DNA of 19,723 bases from CAZDML01 sp964506645 (GTDB lineage Bacteria; Elusimicrobiota; Elusimicrobia; 2-01-FULL-59-12): positions 1 through 19,723 of the forward strand of contig CAZDML010000024.1 of NCBI GenBank assembly GCA_964506645.1, read 5' to 3'. Shown in pieces: positions 6,444-14,262 of the stretch. Position 1 is the first letter of the stretch, and each line of letters begins with the position of its first letter. A model generated the notes under the pieces. That model had not been told where the DNA came from. It did not search any database and saw only the letters and a program-made list of their open reading frames with translations. Position numbers and translations under genes: made by a program.

Positions 6444-6868
6444 ATATCATTGATCAAGTTGAAGCCGCACAAAAAAGAAATCTTCCGACGTTCCGCGTGG
6501 GCGACCAGCTTCGCGTGACGCTGAAAATCGTTGAAGGTGACAACGAGCGCCTTCAGGCGTTTGAAGGCACTGTGATCCGCCAGCGCGGACACGGGCTCTC
6601 CGCTTCTTTTACTGTTCGCAAAGTCTCTTACGGAATCGGCATTGAACGGACCATTCCGGTCCACTCGCCTCGTATTGAAAAGCTCGAGATTGTCCGTTCC
6701 GGACATGTCCGCCGCGCTCGTCTGTATTACCTGCGCGACCTCACCGGCAAAGCCGCCCGCCTGGATGAAAAAGTAGACCGCCGTGAAGAAGAAGCGACGC
6801 CCGTCGTGGCCGCCGCTCCTGCCGCGAAAGCCGCCGCGAAAACGCCGGCACCTGTCGCCGCGAAGTAA
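6440..6868 (+). CDS. rplS: 50S ribosomal protein L19 with Ala/Pro/Lys-rich C-terminal tail
   Basis: L19 sits at the interface of the 50S and 30S subunits. The core (residues 1 to about 115) is a clear match: MNIIDQVEAAQKRNLPTFRVGD, FEGTVIRQRGHG, SFTVRKVSYGIGIERTIPVHSP, then RRARLYYLRDLTGKAARLDE. Typical L19 ends near residue 115. This product has 142 residues, and the extra end is acidic (RREEEAT) and then low-complexity Ala/Pro/Lys (AAAPAAKAAAKTPAPVAAK). The tail is probably disordered and could contact rRNA. The ATG overlaps the trmD stop by 4 bp (ATGA) and is preceded by GGAG-rich sequence inside the trmD end. rnhB follows after 6 bp. Confidence 0.96.
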   Translation: MNIIDQVEAAQKRNLPTFRVGDQLRVTLKIVEGDNERLQAFEGTVIRQRGHGLSASFTVRKVSYGIGIERTIPVHSPRIEKLEIVRSGHVRRARLYYLRDLTGKAARLDEKVDRREEEATPVVAAAPAAKAAAKTPAPVAAK

Positions 6869-6874
6869 AGCGAT

Positions 6875-7543
6875 ATGGCGGGCCGCCTTCGGCGAACCGC
6901 TCAATCGTCCCGTCGTTCTTCCGCAGCACTGCTGTATCTCTTCGATCATCCCTATCTGGAAAAATACAGCCTGGTAGCTGGTGTTGATGAAGCCGGCCGT
7001 GGTCCGCTTGCGGGTCCTGTCGTGGCCGCCGCTGTTATTTTGCCACCTGATGTCGATCTCCCACTTTTAAACGACAGCAAACTGCTTTCCTCCGCTCAGC
7101 GGGTGAAAGTGTATCGCGACATTCAAGCCAAAGCGCTGTCGATGGGAGTCAGTATTGTCGAACCCGCCGAGATCGATGAATACAACATTCTCCAGGCCAC
7201 GTATCGCGCCATGCGGCGTGCGCTGTCTCAACTCTTAACGTCCCCCGCCTTTGTGCTCGTCGATGGATATCCTATTCCGAAGAACGTCTTTCCTCAAAAG
7301 GGTGTGTTGGGTGGGGACCGCAAAAGTGCCTGTGTCGCGGCGGCCTCGGTGGTGGCCAAGGTCACGCGCGACCGGTTGATGGAAGCCTGGGACCGCGAGT
7401 ATCCTGCGTACGGTTTTAAAAAGCATAAAGGCTACGGCACGCGTGCCCACCAAGAGGCGCTCACCCAATGGGGGCCCAGCCCGATTCATCGTCGAAGCTT
7501 CGCTCCTGTCCGCAACGCCCTCCTGAATAAAAGCTCCTCCTAA
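6875..7543 (+). CDS. rnhB: Ribonuclease HII
   Basis: RNase HII cleaves the RNA strand of RNA:DNA hybrids and initiates removal of single ribonucleotides from DNA. The 222-residue product carries the DEDD metal site: Asp38 and Glu39 in AGVDEAGRGPLAGPVV, Asp130 in VLVDGYPIP and Asp148 in LGGDRKSACVAAASVVAKVTR. The C-terminal AYGFKKHKGYGTRAH is typical of the family. The first 25 residues (MAGRLRRTAQ and following) are basic and not conserved in my memory of the family, so the true start could be a little downstream; no better ATG exists before the catalytic domain. It follows rplS by 6 bp, so it is likely in the same operon, as in Bacillus (rplS-rbgA-rnhB), with rbgA lost. Confidence 0.95.
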   Translation: MAGRLRRTAQSSRRSSAALLYLFDHPYLEKYSLVAGVDEAGRGPLAGPVVAAAVILPPDVDLPLLNDSKLLSSAQRVKVYRDIQAKALSMGVSIVEPAEIDEYNILQATYRAMRRALSQLLTSPAFVLVDGYPIPKNVFPQKGVLGGDRKSACVAAASVVAKVTRDRLMEAWDREYPAYGFKKHKGYGTRAHQEALTQWGPSPIHRRSFAPVRNALLNKSSS

Positions 7544-7557
7544 GACTCTAAGGGAGG

Positions 7558-7932
7558 ATGAACTCCTCCGACTCACACCATCGCTACGGCCAATGGGGCG
7601 AAGACCGCGCCGCATCTTATTTGCGGCAGCAGCGCCTTCGGCTCGTCGCACGTCACTACCAGACTCGCTACGGCGAAATTGATCTCGTCGTCCGCGACGG
7701 TGATACGCTCGTCTTTGTCGAAGTCAAAACCCGCCAGCGGGAGTACAACCCTTCTGCCGCCGATGCCGTGACGCCGTCCAAACAACGCAAAATCGTTGGC
7801 GCTGCGTTGTCCTTTCTCAAACACTATGGTTATTCCGAAGACAATATTCGATTTGATGTCATTTTGATCGAAGGCCCGCGTTTGCAATGGCTGCGTGGAG
7901 CCTTTGAGGTCGATTCTTATTTCACCCGGTAA
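7558..7932 (+). CDS. yraN: UPF0102 (YraN) family endonuclease-like protein
   Basis: The YraN family has a PD-(D/E)XK-like nuclease fold and is typically found near rnhB, dprA and topA; its cellular role is poorly defined. The 124-residue product has the family pattern: YGQWGEDRAASYL at the N-terminus, then YGEIDLVVRDGDTLVFVEVKTR with Glu40, Asp42, Glu55 and Lys57 forming the nuclease-type core. AVTPSKQRKIVGAAL and IRFDVILIEG complete it. The ATG at 7558 directly follows GGGAGG, which is closer than the usual Shine-Dalgarno spacing, yet no other start fits the conserved N-terminus. It lies between rnhB (14 bp) and comM (10 bp). The same neighbourhood is seen in Bacillus, where ylqH and others lie before dprA. 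Nuclease activity is inferred from the fold only. Confidence 0.9.
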   Translation: MNSSDSHHRYGQWGEDRAASYLRQQRLRLVARHYQTRYGEIDLVVRDGDTLVFVEVKTRQREYNPSAADAVTPSKQRKIVGAALSFLKHYGYSEDNIRFDVILIEGPRLQWLRGAFEVDSYFTR

Positions 7933-7942
7933 AGGAGGTTCT

Positions 7943-9484
7943 ATGGTTGCCAAAGTGGAGAGTGCTTGTCTGGTCGGGATGCAGGGAGCCCGCGTGCAGG
8001 TGGAAGTCAGTTTAGCTAAGGGCCTGCCCAGCTTTTCAATCGTAGGCCTACCGGATGCTTCGGTGCGGGAAGCCAAGGACCGTGTGGTTTCTGCCATTCG
8101 GAACAGCGGGTTCCAGTTCCCTTCGCGCAAGGTCACGATTAATCTCGCGCCGGCACAGCTGCGCAAAGAAGGGGGTTGTTTTGATCTGGCGATGGCGATC
8201 GGCATTCTCATTGCCAGTGAAACCGTGGTCCCTACGCGTTGGCCACGCGGCATTTGGCTGGGGGAGCTTGCGCTCGATGGCGCGCTACGGCCGGTCAGTG
8301 GCCTATTGCCACTTGCCAAAAGCCTGTCGGAAAAAGAATGGGCACCCTGGATCATTCCCCAAGACAACGTCAACGAAATTTCCTTTGTCTCAGGTTTGGA
8401 TCTCTTCGCGTTTCGGTCGCTTTCCGAAGTGGTCTCCTGGTTATGCAGTGAAGGGCCGCTCGAACCCCAACGCAAAGAAGCGGTATGGCCGGCTATAGTG
8501 TCGACAGGAAAGCCTGAAATTTCGCTTCAAGAGATTAAAGGCCAAGCACTCGGGAAACGTGCGCTGGAAATTGCTGCCGCTGGAAATCATAACGTACTTT
8601 TTGTCGGTCCTCCGGGAACAGGGAAATCGCTTTTGGCCAAAGCGTTGCGTCCTCTTCGTCCTCCCTGGACGTTGGAAGAGGCGCTCGATGCGTCACAGGT
8701 TCACTCCGCCGCAGGACTCTTGCCGCAGGAAGGTCTCTTAGAGGAACGGCCGTTTCGCAGTCCGCACCATTCTGTTTCTACGCCGGCGCTCGTGGGGGGT
8801 GGGAAAGTCCCAAAACCCGGCGAAATATCGCTGGCGCATCGGGGCGTCCTGTTTTTAGATGAGTTTCCCGAATTTCGTCGCGATGCGTTGGAAGCCTTGC
8901 GTCAGCCGATGGAGGAAGGACGAATTCATCTGCAGCGCACAAAGGGCCGCGCGACCTATCCTTGTCGATTTCTGCTAGTGGCGGCGATGAATCCATGCCC
9001 CTGCGGCTACCGGGGCCATCCGCAGCGCGAATGCCAGTGTAGTCCCGGTCAACTCAACCGCTACCAAACCAAAATGTCTGGGCCGCTTCTCGACCGCATT
9101 GATTTGCAGGTGGAAGTTCAACCGCTGAAGGTGGACGAACTCTTCACGGAAATCCCCAAAGACACCACGGACATCTCGGTTCAAGAACGAATTGAGCGAG
9201 CCCGGCAACGGCAGCGTCGGCGTACCGCTGGACCGAAGTCGATCGGCATCGTCAATGCGCATCTCGCGGGGAGAGATCTACAAAAATTCTGCTCGCTCGA
9301 TGTCGAGGCCAAACGGGTGTTGTCGCGTGCGGTGGAAAAATTAGGTCTCTCAGCCCGGGCGTTTGATCGCATCCGCCGCGTGGCCCGGACCCTGGCCGAT
9401 CTTGAAAACGTCGATGGTATTGGCGCACATCATGTGGCCGAAGCGATTCAGTATCGTTTGTTTGACCGGGCTCCCCTATCTTGA
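7943..9484 (+). CDS. comM: ComM/YifB family Mg-chelatase-like AAA+ ATPase
   Basis: ComM is a hexameric AAA+ helicase that drives branch migration during natural transformation in several bacteria; in others the role of YifB is unknown. The 513-residue product has an N-terminal Lon-protease-like/ChlI domain (residues 1 to about 165, FSIVGLPDASVREAKDRV). The AAA+ module follows, with Walker A GPPGTGKS (222-229) and Walker B LFLDEFPEF (Asp306, Glu307). Next come a Cys-rich loop (MNPCPCGYRGHPQRECQC) and the Mg_chelatase C-terminal helical region with LSARAFDRIRRVARTLADLE. I chose the ATG at 7943 because AAAGGAGG precedes it by 5 bp and MVAKVESACLVG is the family start. An in-frame GTG at 7895 overlaps yraN and lacks family support. 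The gene is next to dprA, so the two may serve the same process. Confidence 0.95.
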   Translation: MVAKVESACLVGMQGARVQVEVSLAKGLPSFSIVGLPDASVREAKDRVVSAIRNSGFQFPSRKVTINLAPAQLRKEGGCFDLAMAIGILIASETVVPTRWPRGIWLGELALDGALRPVSGLLPLAKSLSEKEWAPWIIPQDNVNEISFVSGLDLFAFRSLSEVVSWLCSEGPLEPQRKEAVWPAIVSTGKPEISLQEIKGQALGKRALEIAAAGNHNVLFVGPPGTGKSLLAKALRPLRPPWTLEEALDASQVHSAAGLLPQEGLLEERPFRSPHHSVSTPALVGGGKVPKPGEISLAHRGVLFLDEFPEFRRDALEALRQPMEEGRIHLQRTKGRATYPCRFLLVAAMNPCPCGYRGHPQRECQCSPGQLNRYQTKMSGPLLDRIDLQVEVQPLKVDELFTEIPKDTTDISVQERIERARQRQRRRTAGPKSIGIVNAHLAGRDLQKFCSLDVEAKRVLSRAVEKLGLSARAFDRIRRVARTLADLENVDGIGAHHVAEAIQYRLFDRAPLS

Positions 9485-9518
9485 AAACCATTGACATGGC
9501 GGATGAAATCCTTTAAAT

Positions 9519-10622
9519 ATGAGACCTGAACGCGACATATGGCTCTTTCTCAATAGTGTCCCGCAGTTAGGACCGATACGGTTTCATCGACTTCTTCGCG
9601 CTGTAGGATCAGCGGAGGCGATTTTACGCCTGTCGCCAGTAGGTCTACAGCAAGCAGAGGTCACGATGGAATATGCCCAGATGTGGTTCGATGCGTTTCG
9701 GGACAAAAGTGCCTGGGAACGTTTAGACCAGGATTTGCGTTTGATAGAACAGGGCCGGTTCGGGGTTGCTACTGAACTTGATGCAGATTATCCGGAAGTG
9801 CTTCGGGAGGTAGAAGGACGTCCCACGGTTTTGTACTACCAAGGTCAGTGGCCCCTTCTGCAACGGACATGCATAGGGATCGTTGGCACCCGGCATCCCA
9901 GTCCGTATGGATTTTCGGCTGCCAGGCGCCTGACTCAAGACCTGGTCGGTCAGGGCATGGGGTCGGTGAGCGGGTTAGCCAGCGGAATTGATACCTGTGT
10001 CCATCGGACGACCTTGGACGAAAAAGGCTTGACCGTAGGGGTTTTGGGTAACGGATTGGGGCATGTCTACCCCCGCCAAAACGCCCGACTTCAGGGGGAA
10101 ATGGCAGAAAAAGCTGTTCTTGTGTCAGAATTTCCTTATAATACGGAACCTAACGCGACCCACTTTCCCCGAAGAAACCGAATTATCTCGGGATTGTCCA
10201 AAGGAGTCCTGGTGATCGAAGCGGGAGATAAGTCCGGAGCCCTGATTACGGCTCGGTTCGCCGCAGAGCAAGGAAAAGACGTTTTTGCTGTCCCTGGTAG
10301 TATTTTTCAGACCGGCAGCATCGGCTGTCACCGCCTTATAAAGGAAGGAGCTAAGCTCGTCCAAAATGCGGGAGATATCCTGGAAGAATGGGGCCAACAC
10401 CCTCTCGCCGAAGGGCATAAGCAACCCACAGTCCCGCAGGGGCTGACAGAGATGCAAAGACAGATTTTTAACTTATTAAAGGAAGGGCCCCTGGACATCA
10501 ATGTGCTTGTTCAGAAGACCCAAACACCAGTCTCGGAGCTGATGGATCAGCTACTGGATTTGGAATTCAAAGGAGTCGTCCGGCGTTTGCCGGGATCCCA
10601 CTATGTCAACGAAGACCACTAA
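9519..10622 (+). CDS. dprA: DNA-processing protein DprA
   Basis: DprA binds incoming single-stranded DNA and loads RecA during natural transformation. The 367-residue product has an N-terminal helical SAM-like region (about 1-65, RDIWLFLNSVPQLGPIRFHR). The Rossmann-type domain (about 80-290) contains GIVGTRHPSPYG, SVSGLASGIDTCVHR, VLGNGLGHVYP, FPRRNRIISGLSKGVLVIEA, SGALITARFA and FAVPGSIFQTGSIGCHRLI. The C-terminal winged-helix region (about 309-363) is the usual third domain. Many bacteria keep dprA without being demonstrably competent. The ATG at 9519 lies 34 bp after comM; only a weak GGATG precedes it. The codon usage looks slightly more AT-tolerant (ATA, GGA, AGA) than in the neighbours. 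The end overlaps topA by 20 bp. This order matches smf-topA in Bacillus. Confidence 0.95.
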   Translation: MRPERDIWLFLNSVPQLGPIRFHRLLRAVGSAEAILRLSPVGLQQAEVTMEYAQMWFDAFRDKSAWERLDQDLRLIEQGRFGVATELDADYPEVLREVEGRPTVLYYQGQWPLLQRTCIGIVGTRHPSPYGFSAARRLTQDLVGQGMGSVSGLASGIDTCVHRTTLDEKGLTVGVLGNGLGHVYPRQNARLQGEMAEKAVLVSEFPYNTEPNATHFPRRNRIISGLSKGVLVIEAGDKSGALITARFAAEQGKDVFAVPGSIFQTGSIGCHRLIKEGAKLVQNAGDILEEWGQHPLAEGHKQPTVPQGLTEMQRQIFNLLKEGPLDINVLVQKTQTPVSELMDQLLDLEFKGVVRRLPGSHYVNEDH

Positions 10623-12921
10623 GAAGAAAGCCGCAAAGGTGCCAAAAGCAGAAAAGACATCGACCTCCAAGTCCGCCCGCAATGGAGCCGCCCTTGTCAT
10701 CGTTGAGTCGCCGACCAAACAGAAAACCATCGCCAAATTTTTAGGCAATAACTTCCAGATCATCGCAACCCTGGGTCACATCCGCGATCTTCCCTCGCGT
10801 GCGCTGGGGATCGATGAAGAAAATCAATTTGAACCGCAGTACGTCGTTCTTCCGAAAGCCAAGAAGGTTCTTCCCTCATTAAAAGACGCGGCCAAAAACG
10901 CGTCGAAGGTGTATCTGGCAACAGACTTTGACCGGGAAGGCGAAGCCATTGCCTGGCATGTCATCGAAGCGCTTAAGCTCGATGAAGAACAGGTCGCGCG
11001 CATCACCTTCCACGAAATTACGCCGGAAGCCATTCAAGATTCTCTTAAGCACCCGCGCAAGGTGGACATGACGCTGGTCCATTCCCAACAGGCGCGCCGC
11101 ATTCTCGACCGGATCGTGGGGTACAAACTTTCTCCGCTGTTATGGTCCAAGGTTCGCAAAGGATTATCCGCTGGCCGCGTGCAGTCGGTGGCCCTCCGGC
11201 TCCTGGTCGAACGGGAACGTGAAATTCAGGCGTTTAAATCGCAAGCGTATTGGAGTATCGAAGCGGAGCTCCAAAAAGGCAAAGACCATGCCTTCATGGC
11301 CAATCTTGTCGAGATCGATGGAAAAAAAATAGAGCAGTCGACCGTTCTCGAACTCTTTGCCGATGATTACCGTGTCTCCACCACGACGTTGACAGAACAG
11401 GGCCACGTCGACACGCTGGTCGACCGCCTGAAAAAAGCGGTCTATCACGTCACCAAGGTCGTTAAGAAGGAAGCCCACCGCTCTCCGGCACCGCCGTTCA
11501 TGACCGCAACACTCCAGCAGGATTCGTCGCGTCGTCTCGGTTACTCGGCCGTTAAAACGATGGTCATTTCCCAACAGCTTTACGAAGGTGTGGAGCTCGG
11601 CTCGGGTGGCCCAGTCGGTCTGATCACCTACATGCGTACAGACTCCTTGAATATTGCCGAAAGTGCGAAGGAAGAAGCGCGGACTTATATTCAGAAACAG
11701 TACGGCGATCAGTTCCTGCCGAAGACCCCCCGCGTGTATAAGACGAAGTCAAAAGGGGCGCAGGAAGCGCACGAAGCCATTCGCCCGACCTCCGTTCTGC
11801 GTACGCCGGAATCGGTGAAGCAGTTCCTGACGACGGAACAGGCCCGCGTATACGATTTGATTTGGCGCCGGTTTATGGCCAGCCAGATGAGTGACGCCAC
11901 GTTTGATACGGTCGGTGTCGACATTGAGGCCAAAGAGCAGGGCGGTTCGCACAGCTACCTTTTCCACGCCAGTGGGCGCACGGTGAAAATGCCTGGATTT
12001 TTGAAAGTCTATACGGATGCGGAAGACAAGGAGCCGACCGATAAAGAAAAAGACGGTCAAAAACTGCCGGAACTTGCCGAAAAGGATCCGCTGAATCTGG
12101 TGGAGCTGCATCCAGAAAGCCACAAGACGGAGCCGCCTCCCCGGTTTAACGAAGCGAGCCTTATTAAGATGCTAGAAAAACACGGCATTGGCCGACCGTC
12201 AACCTACGCGCCGATTCTGCAAACGATTATTGGCCGCGGTTACGTGCGCGATGAAAATCGTCGCCTCTATCCCACCGACCTCGGGATCCATGTCACCGAC
12301 CTTTTAAAAGGACACTTCAAAGAAATCGTCGATTTAGGATTTACGGCGACCATCGAAGAAGATTTAGACGAAGTCGCCGATGGTTCAATGAAGTGGCAGC
12401 AGGTCATTAAAGATTTCTACGACCCGTTTATGAAAGACCTGGCTGCGGCACATACGGGCATCACGACCCAGCCGTTCCAGCCGAAAGAGGCGGGGGAGAA
12501 CTGCGAAAAATGCGGAGCGCCCATGCTCATTCGCGAAAGCCGTTTCGGACGCTACATGTCCTGCTCCACCTATCCGAAATGCAAAAACAAGATTTCGCTC
12601 GATGCGTCGGGCAAAAAGATTCTGCCGGAAGTGACCGATCAGACCTGTAAAACCTGCGGCAAGCCAATGATGAAACGTTTTGGACGCCGCGGACCGTTCC
12701 TGGCCTGCTCAGGGTACCCCGAATGTAAAACAACCTACTCGATCGATAAGGCGGGCAACATTATCGTTCGTCCGCCGCCCCAAATGACCGACCGGAAATG
12801 TGAAAAATGCGGAAAACCGATGTTGCTGCGCCAGGGCAAACGCGGACCGTTTATCACATGTTCAGGGTTCCCGCGCTGCCGCAACCTCAAGCGCCTTCCT
12901 AAAGAAGAAGTCGCCGCGTAA
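10603..12921 (+). CDS. topA: DNA topoisomerase I (type IA)
   Basis: TopA relaxes negative supercoils in DNA behind transcription complexes. The 772-residue product has a Lys-rich N-terminal extension of about 27 residues, then the TOPRIM domain with Glu35 (LVIVESPTKQKTI) and the acidic DxD at Asp108 and Asp110 (TDFDREGEAIAWH). LSAGRVQSVALRLLVERE is next. The catalytic tyrosine is Tyr343 in LITYMRTDSLNIAESA. The C-terminus has three tetra-cysteine zinc ribbons (from CEKCGAPM, CKTCGKPM and CEKCGKPM), each ending in the usual CxxYP/FPxC. The start overlaps dprA by 20 bp, with no strong Shine-Dalgarno, so translational coupling is likely. A REP-like element begins 9 bp after the stop. No catalytic residue is missing. 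Confidence 0.97.
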   Translation: MSTKTTKKKAAKVPKAEKTSTSKSARNGAALVIVESPTKQKTIAKFLGNNFQIIATLGHIRDLPSRALGIDEENQFEPQYVVLPKAKKVLPSLKDAAKNASKVYLATDFDREGEAIAWHVIEALKLDEEQVARITFHEITPEAIQDSLKHPRKVDMTLVHSQQARRILDRIVGYKLSPLLWSKVRKGLSAGRVQSVALRLLVEREREIQAFKSQAYWSIEAELQKGKDHAFMANLVEIDGKKIEQSTVLELFADDYRVSTTTLTEQGHVDTLVDRLKKAVYHVTKVVKKEAHRSPAPPFMTATLQQDSSRRLGYSAVKTMVISQQLYEGVELGSGGPVGLITYMRTDSLNIAESAKEEARTYIQKQYGDQFLPKTPRVYKTKSKGAQEAHEAIRPTSVLRTPESVKQFLTTEQARVYDLIWRRFMASQMSDATFDTVGVDIEAKEQGGSHSYLFHASGRTVKMPGFLKVYTDAEDKEPTDKEKDGQKLPELAEKDPLNLVELHPESHKTEPPPRFNEASLIKMLEKHGIGRPSTYAPILQTIIGRGYVRDENRRLYPTDLGIHVTDLLKGHFKEIVDLGFTATIEEDLDEVADGSMKWQQVIKDFYDPFMKDLAAAHTGITTQPFQPKEAGENCEKCGAPMLIRESRFGRYMSCSTYPKCKNKISLDASGKKILPEVTDQTCKTCGKPMMKRFGRRGPFLACSGYPECKTTYSIDKAGNIIVRPPPQMTDRKCEKCGKPMLLRQGKRGPFITCSGFPRCRNLKRLPKEEVAA

Positions 12922-12930
12922 TTCTCTCTT

Positions 12931-12996
12931 GTCATGCCGGCGAAAGCCGGCATCCAGAACATCCCTATACTGGACCCCGGCCTTCGCCGGGGTGAC
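12931..12996 (+). repeat. REP/BIME-like palindromic element with two nested hairpins
   Basis: Two 27-bp inverted arms (12931-12957 and 12970-12996) are separated by a 12-bp spacer, AACATCCCTATA. Aligned as reverse complements, the arms differ at only about five positions. Each arm is itself a hairpin: the left is GCCGGC-GAAA-GCCGGC, with a GNRA-type tetraloop, and the right is CCCCGGC-CTTC-GCCGGGG. Arm differences come in pairs that keep each stem closed, which suggests the folded structure is selected. Extragenic GTCAT...CCGGCGAAAGCCGG...CCAG palindromes are common mobile-type repeats in many bacteria. No second copy is visible in this window. It fills the topA-xerC gap and could act as a transcript stabiliser or weak terminator. 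Confidence 0.75.
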
Positions 12997-13018
12997 GGCC
13001 TCGATGTACAATACTTCC

Positions 13019-13909
13019 ATGCTAGATCAATGGATTAAACGCTACCTTCTTTTCTTGCGTGCCGAACGCAGCGCTTCTCCTCACACTCTGCGAGCCTATC
13101 AATTCGATCTCACTCAGTTCCTGGCGTTTGTTCAGAAGAAATACCCGCAAGATCCCGTCTTTCTCAAAAACGCGCGGCTCATCGTGCGCGACTATCTCTC
13201 TACCTTGCATGAGCAAAACCATGAACGTGCAACGCTTCTGCGATCGATCGCCGTTCTGCGAGCATTTTTTAAATTTCTTGTGCGTGAAGAACTTATGGCG
13301 CAGACGCCCTTTGTCGGACTCCCGATGCCAAAGCGTGAGAAGCGCTTGCCACGCGTTCTATCAGAAGAGGAGATGCGACGTTTGCTCAGCTTCCCGCTCA
13401 AAGCGCGCACGAAAACAGGACTTCGGGATATGGCGCTTCTGGAGCTGCTGTATTCTTCGGGCTTGCGTATCTCTGAACTCTGTCAGTTAAATGTCGAAGA
13501 TGTCGATGTATGGACTGGCATGGTCCGGGTGTTTGGGAAGGGGTCTCGGGAGCGAGAGGTGCCGGTGGGGGAAACGGCGCAAAAGGCGATTCGAGCCTAC
13601 GTCGAAAGTCGGCCCAAAGCGCTTCGCCGAGGGGTGGCTCTCTTTCTTAACCCGCGGGGGTTTCGCCTCTCTGATCGCGGAGCGCGGGGAATCGTTTCCA
13701 AATGGGTCCGAACAGCGGCGCTACGCCACCAGATCAGTCCACATGCCTTTCGCCATTCCTTTGCGACTCATCTTCTGAATCGCGGATGCGACCTGCGCAG
13801 CGTGCAGGAGATGCTCGGCCACCGCAATCTTACGACCACCCAGAACTACACCCACGTGACGACCGAACACCTCAAGAAAGTCTACGAAAGCGCCCACCCC
13901 CGCGCCTGA
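13019..13909 (+). CDS. xerC: Tyrosine recombinase XerC
   Basis: XerC acts with XerD at dif to resolve chromosome dimers. The 296-residue product has an N-terminal SAM-like core-binding domain (about 1-90, SPHTLRAYQFDLTQFLAF). The catalytic domain contains Arg150 (SSGLRISELCQL), Lys174 (GKGSREREVPV), His242 and Arg245 (PHAFRHSFATHLL), His268 (LGHRNLTTTQ) and Tyr277 (NYTHV). It ends in the XerC-like VYESAHPRA. The reading frame continues upstream to 12800 inside topA, but that part has no family resemblance. I chose the ATG at 13019 because MLDQWIKRYLLFLRAERSAS matches the family start. An in-frame ATG at 13004 adds five residues and has GGGGTGA about 8 bp upstream, inside the repeat arm; it is a real alternative. 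The position after topA matches codV in Bacillus. Confidence 0.94.
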   Translation: MLDQWIKRYLLFLRAERSASPHTLRAYQFDLTQFLAFVQKKYPQDPVFLKNARLIVRDYLSTLHEQNHERATLLRSIAVLRAFFKFLVREELMAQTPFVGLPMPKREKRLPRVLSEEEMRRLLSFPLKARTKTGLRDMALLELLYSSGLRISELCQLNVEDVDVWTGMVRVFGKGSREREVPVGETAQKAIRAYVESRPKALRRGVALFLNPRGFRLSDRGARGIVSKWVRTAALRHQISPHAFRHSFATHLLNRGCDLRSVQEMLGHRNLTTTQNYTHVTTEHLKKVYESAHPRA

Positions 13910-13929
13910 ACCGGTTTTAGGACAACAAA

Positions 13930-13957
13930 AAACCCCGCCATTTGCATGGCGGGGTTT
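13930..13957. terminator. Bidirectional intrinsic terminator between xerC and the cold-shock gene
   Basis: A 12-bp perfect stem (13930-13941 with 13946-13957) contains CCCCGCCAT and ATGGCGGGG around a 4-nt loop TTGC. On the - strand it is followed by a run of six T, ideal for ending the cold-shock transcript. On the + strand TTTCTCTTT follows, so it also serves xerC. The two genes converge on it. Confidence 0.93.
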
Positions 13958-13982
13958 CTCTTTGAAGTAGTGAACGAAAGGT

Positions 13983-14192
13983 TTACTTTACTTTCTTAAC
14001 GTTCGCCGCTTTCGGCCCTTTGTCGGAAGGAACGATGTCGAATTCGACCGGTTCATTCTCAGACAAGCTTTTGAAGCCTTCACCTTGGATGGACGAGAAA
14101 TGCACAAACACATCCGCGGAACCATCTTCCGGTGTAATAAAACCAAAGCCCTTTGCGTCATTAAACCACTTCACTTTTCCTTTAGTACTCAC
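13983..14192 (-). CDS. csp: Cold-shock domain protein (CspA family)
   Basis: The 69-residue protein is a single cold-shock domain that binds single-stranded RNA/DNA and acts as an RNA chaperone in the cytoplasm. The two nucleic-acid-binding motifs are present: RNP1 as KGFGFITPEDG and RNP2 as VFVHFSSIQ. The start GKVKWFNDAKG is typical. The length is that of CspA/CspB. The start codon is GTG, and AGAGGT lies about 7 bp upstream on the same strand (near 14199-14206), which supports this start. The leader from the predicted promoter is about 64 nt and contains a small hairpin, CCCAG-ACAC-CTGGG (14223-14236). CspA-type leaders often hold temperature-sensitive structure; that role here is inferred. 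It is the only gene on the - strand in the window and converges with xerC. Confidence 0.96.
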   Translation of the reverse strand: MSTKGKVKWFNDAKGFGFITPEDGSADVFVHFSSIQGEGFKSLSENEPVEFDIVPSDKGPKAANVKKVK

Positions 14193-14262
14193 GTCAGTTA
14201 CCTCTACTTGTTATCTAATTGCCCCAGGTGTCTGGGAGGACGTCATACGACGAACCGTCACT

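Noticed and set aside
6359..6949. 196-residue open frame on the - strand across trmD, rplS and rnhB
   Set aside because: It is antisense to three conserved genes, and its composition (RRFRGGFRGRSGG) reflects the Ala-rich L19 tail read backwards.
7895..7942. GTG start for comM overlapping yraN
   Set aside because: The ATG at 7943 has an ideal AAAGGAGG and matches the family N-terminus; the extension does not.
7573..8475. 300-residue open frame on the - strand across yraN and comM
   Set aside because: It lies antisense to two clearly recognised genes, has low-complexity Ser/Arg-rich translation and no recognisable motif.
9491..9518. TTGACA with TTAAAT 16 bp later upstream of dprA
   Set aside because: The predicted start point (about 9525) falls after the dprA ATG, and no suitable downstream start codon exists, so it cannot be the dprA promoter with the present start. 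Read-through from comM is simpler.
12800..13018. Long 5' extension of the xerC frame into topA
   Set aside because: The translated extension is Cys/Arg-rich, lies inside topA and the REP-like element, and has no XerC similarity. The family start is at 13019 or possibly 13004.
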